A DNA stretch of 64,000 bases from Trichomonas vaginalis G3 (Eukaryota > Parabasalia > Trichomonadida > Trichomonadidae). Each line of letters begins with the position of its first letter. The first letter of the stretch is position 1. The notes under the pieces were generated by a model. It saw only the letters and a list, made by a program, of their open reading frames with translations, was not told the origin of the DNA and did not search any database. The DNA lies in contig NC_067204.1 in assembly GCF_026262505.1 (NCBI RefSeq), forward strand, positions 7,287,797-7,351,796, read 5' to 3'. Shown here piece after piece: positions 63,582 through 64,000 of this stretch. The translations under genes and the position numbers were made by a program.

Positions 63582-64000
63582 ATGGGATCTAGCGATGATG
63601 AATTCCATGGATTTGGTTCTGAAGCAAAGCAAAAGCATAATGGCGAAGTTAAAGAAAGAAAAAGAAGCATGTTCTCAAAGGAAGAGGATGAAAAACTCAT
63701 TAAATTAGTGAATTTCTATCACAAAAAGAGGGTTATTAATTGGACAGTTGTGTCACAACAAATGGGTACAAGAAGTGTAAGACAATGCAAGGAGCGCTGG
63801 ATGAATTACCTCGACAATCGAAGAAACAAATGCGAATTCACACCAGAAGAAAACTTATTTATACTTAACTGTGTTGAGAAGATTGGCCATAAGTGGTCAT
63901 TTATTTCATCTCAAATGAAAAATAGAACAGTATTTTCAATTAAATTGCAATATAGCAAATTAATGCGCCGCAATGTAAATGTGAACAACGTGTTAGATAT
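63582..64000 (+). CDS. Two-repeat Myb factor, second copy (partial at edge)
   Basis: Identical in start (MGSSDDEFHGFGSEAKQKHN) and first repeat to the protein at 53312. At the beginning of the second recognition helix it reads NRTVFSIK instead of NRTSISIK, through a paired loss and gain of one base that leaves the frame intact. It is open to the window edge, so the end cannot be seen. Either a true paralogue with a changed DNA-contact region, or a copy of the same locus joined by assembly. Confidence 0.85.
   Translation, partial: MGSSDDEFHGFGSEAKQKHNGEVKERKRSMFSKEEDEKLIKLVNFYHKKRVINWTVVSQQMGTRSVRQCKERWMNYLDNRRNKCEFTPEENLFILNCVEKIGHKWSFISSQMKNRTVFSIKLQYSKLMRRNVNVNNVLD

Larger units (their letters stand above)
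62492..64000. repeat. Inverted duplication, right arm (cut by window edge)
   Basis: The reverse complement of 53469-54981: coordinates on the two arms add up to about 117470 throughout, shifting by only ~4 bp over the arm. It carries the Myb promoter and most of its coding region and continues past the window. Confidence 0.9.

Noticed and set aside
1-64000. CRISPR array or bacterial-type operons
   Set aside because: The tandem repeats seen (66 bp and ~25 bp) have no unique spacers of constant size, and gene content is eukaryotic plus Maverick.

Overview
ORGANISM. The window looks like nuclear DNA of a parabasalid protist, most likely Trichomonas vaginalis or a close relative. The DNA is AT-rich and the genes are intronless. 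A UAAA-type 3' signal overlaps or closely follows several stop codons. Two host genes have a perfect trichomonad initiator (TCA+1YTWY) 10-24 nt before the ATG. The gene families are trichomonad-typical: DUF3447-type ankyrin protein, BspA-like LRR protein, glycine-rich surface protein, giant coiled-coil proteins and small Myb factors. About half of the window consists of Maverick/Polinton pieces, as expected in that genome. The assignment is inference from content; no database search was possible.

LAYOUT. 1-4813: right part of Maverick piece A (tail-fibre-like protein, small proteins, Dam-like methyltransferase), ending in a hairpin plus T-tract. 4827-6937: a hAT-like MITE with a second hAT-like MITE nested inside it. 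7112-8983: ankyrin/membrane gene with two frameshifts. 9451-13539: 1362-aa coiled-coil gene. About 13620-25413: badly decayed Maverick piece D. 25523-26890: second copy of the outer MITE, lacking the nested one. 26913-28757: coiled-coil gene whose 5' end is cut off by the next Maverick. 28758-41312: Maverick piece B, the best preserved (packaging ATPase, helicase, capsid proteins and a 1112-aa protein). 41313-41981: broken host pseudokinase. 42189-53887: ordinary host genes (RhoGAP, CSN1-like PCI protein, LRRC23-like LRR protein, metallothionein-like protein, reticulon-like ER protein, BspA fragment, Rab GTPase, Myb factor), with two more MITEs at 44947-46174 and 49873-50913. 54982-58908: Maverick piece C, a shorter relative of A. 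59211-61944: broken glycine-rich gene and the Hsp70/Hsp90 co-chaperone STI1/HOP. 62492-64000: inverted second copy of the Myb region.

HOW IT FITS TOGETHER. A and C carry one Maverick module (fibre and methyltransferase). B and D carry another (morphogenesis and helicase). All four stop at the same hairpin plus T-tract, in the same orientation, so each looks like one half of a larger element. No protein-primed polymerase B or integrase was recognised in any piece. The host genes are unrelated housekeeping and surface genes that do not form a pathway. The points that most deserve a second look are the inverted Myb duplication, the shared Maverick terminus, the nested MITE with its empty-site counterpart, the metallothionein-like gene, and the possible link between the large coiled-coil gene and Maverick D.
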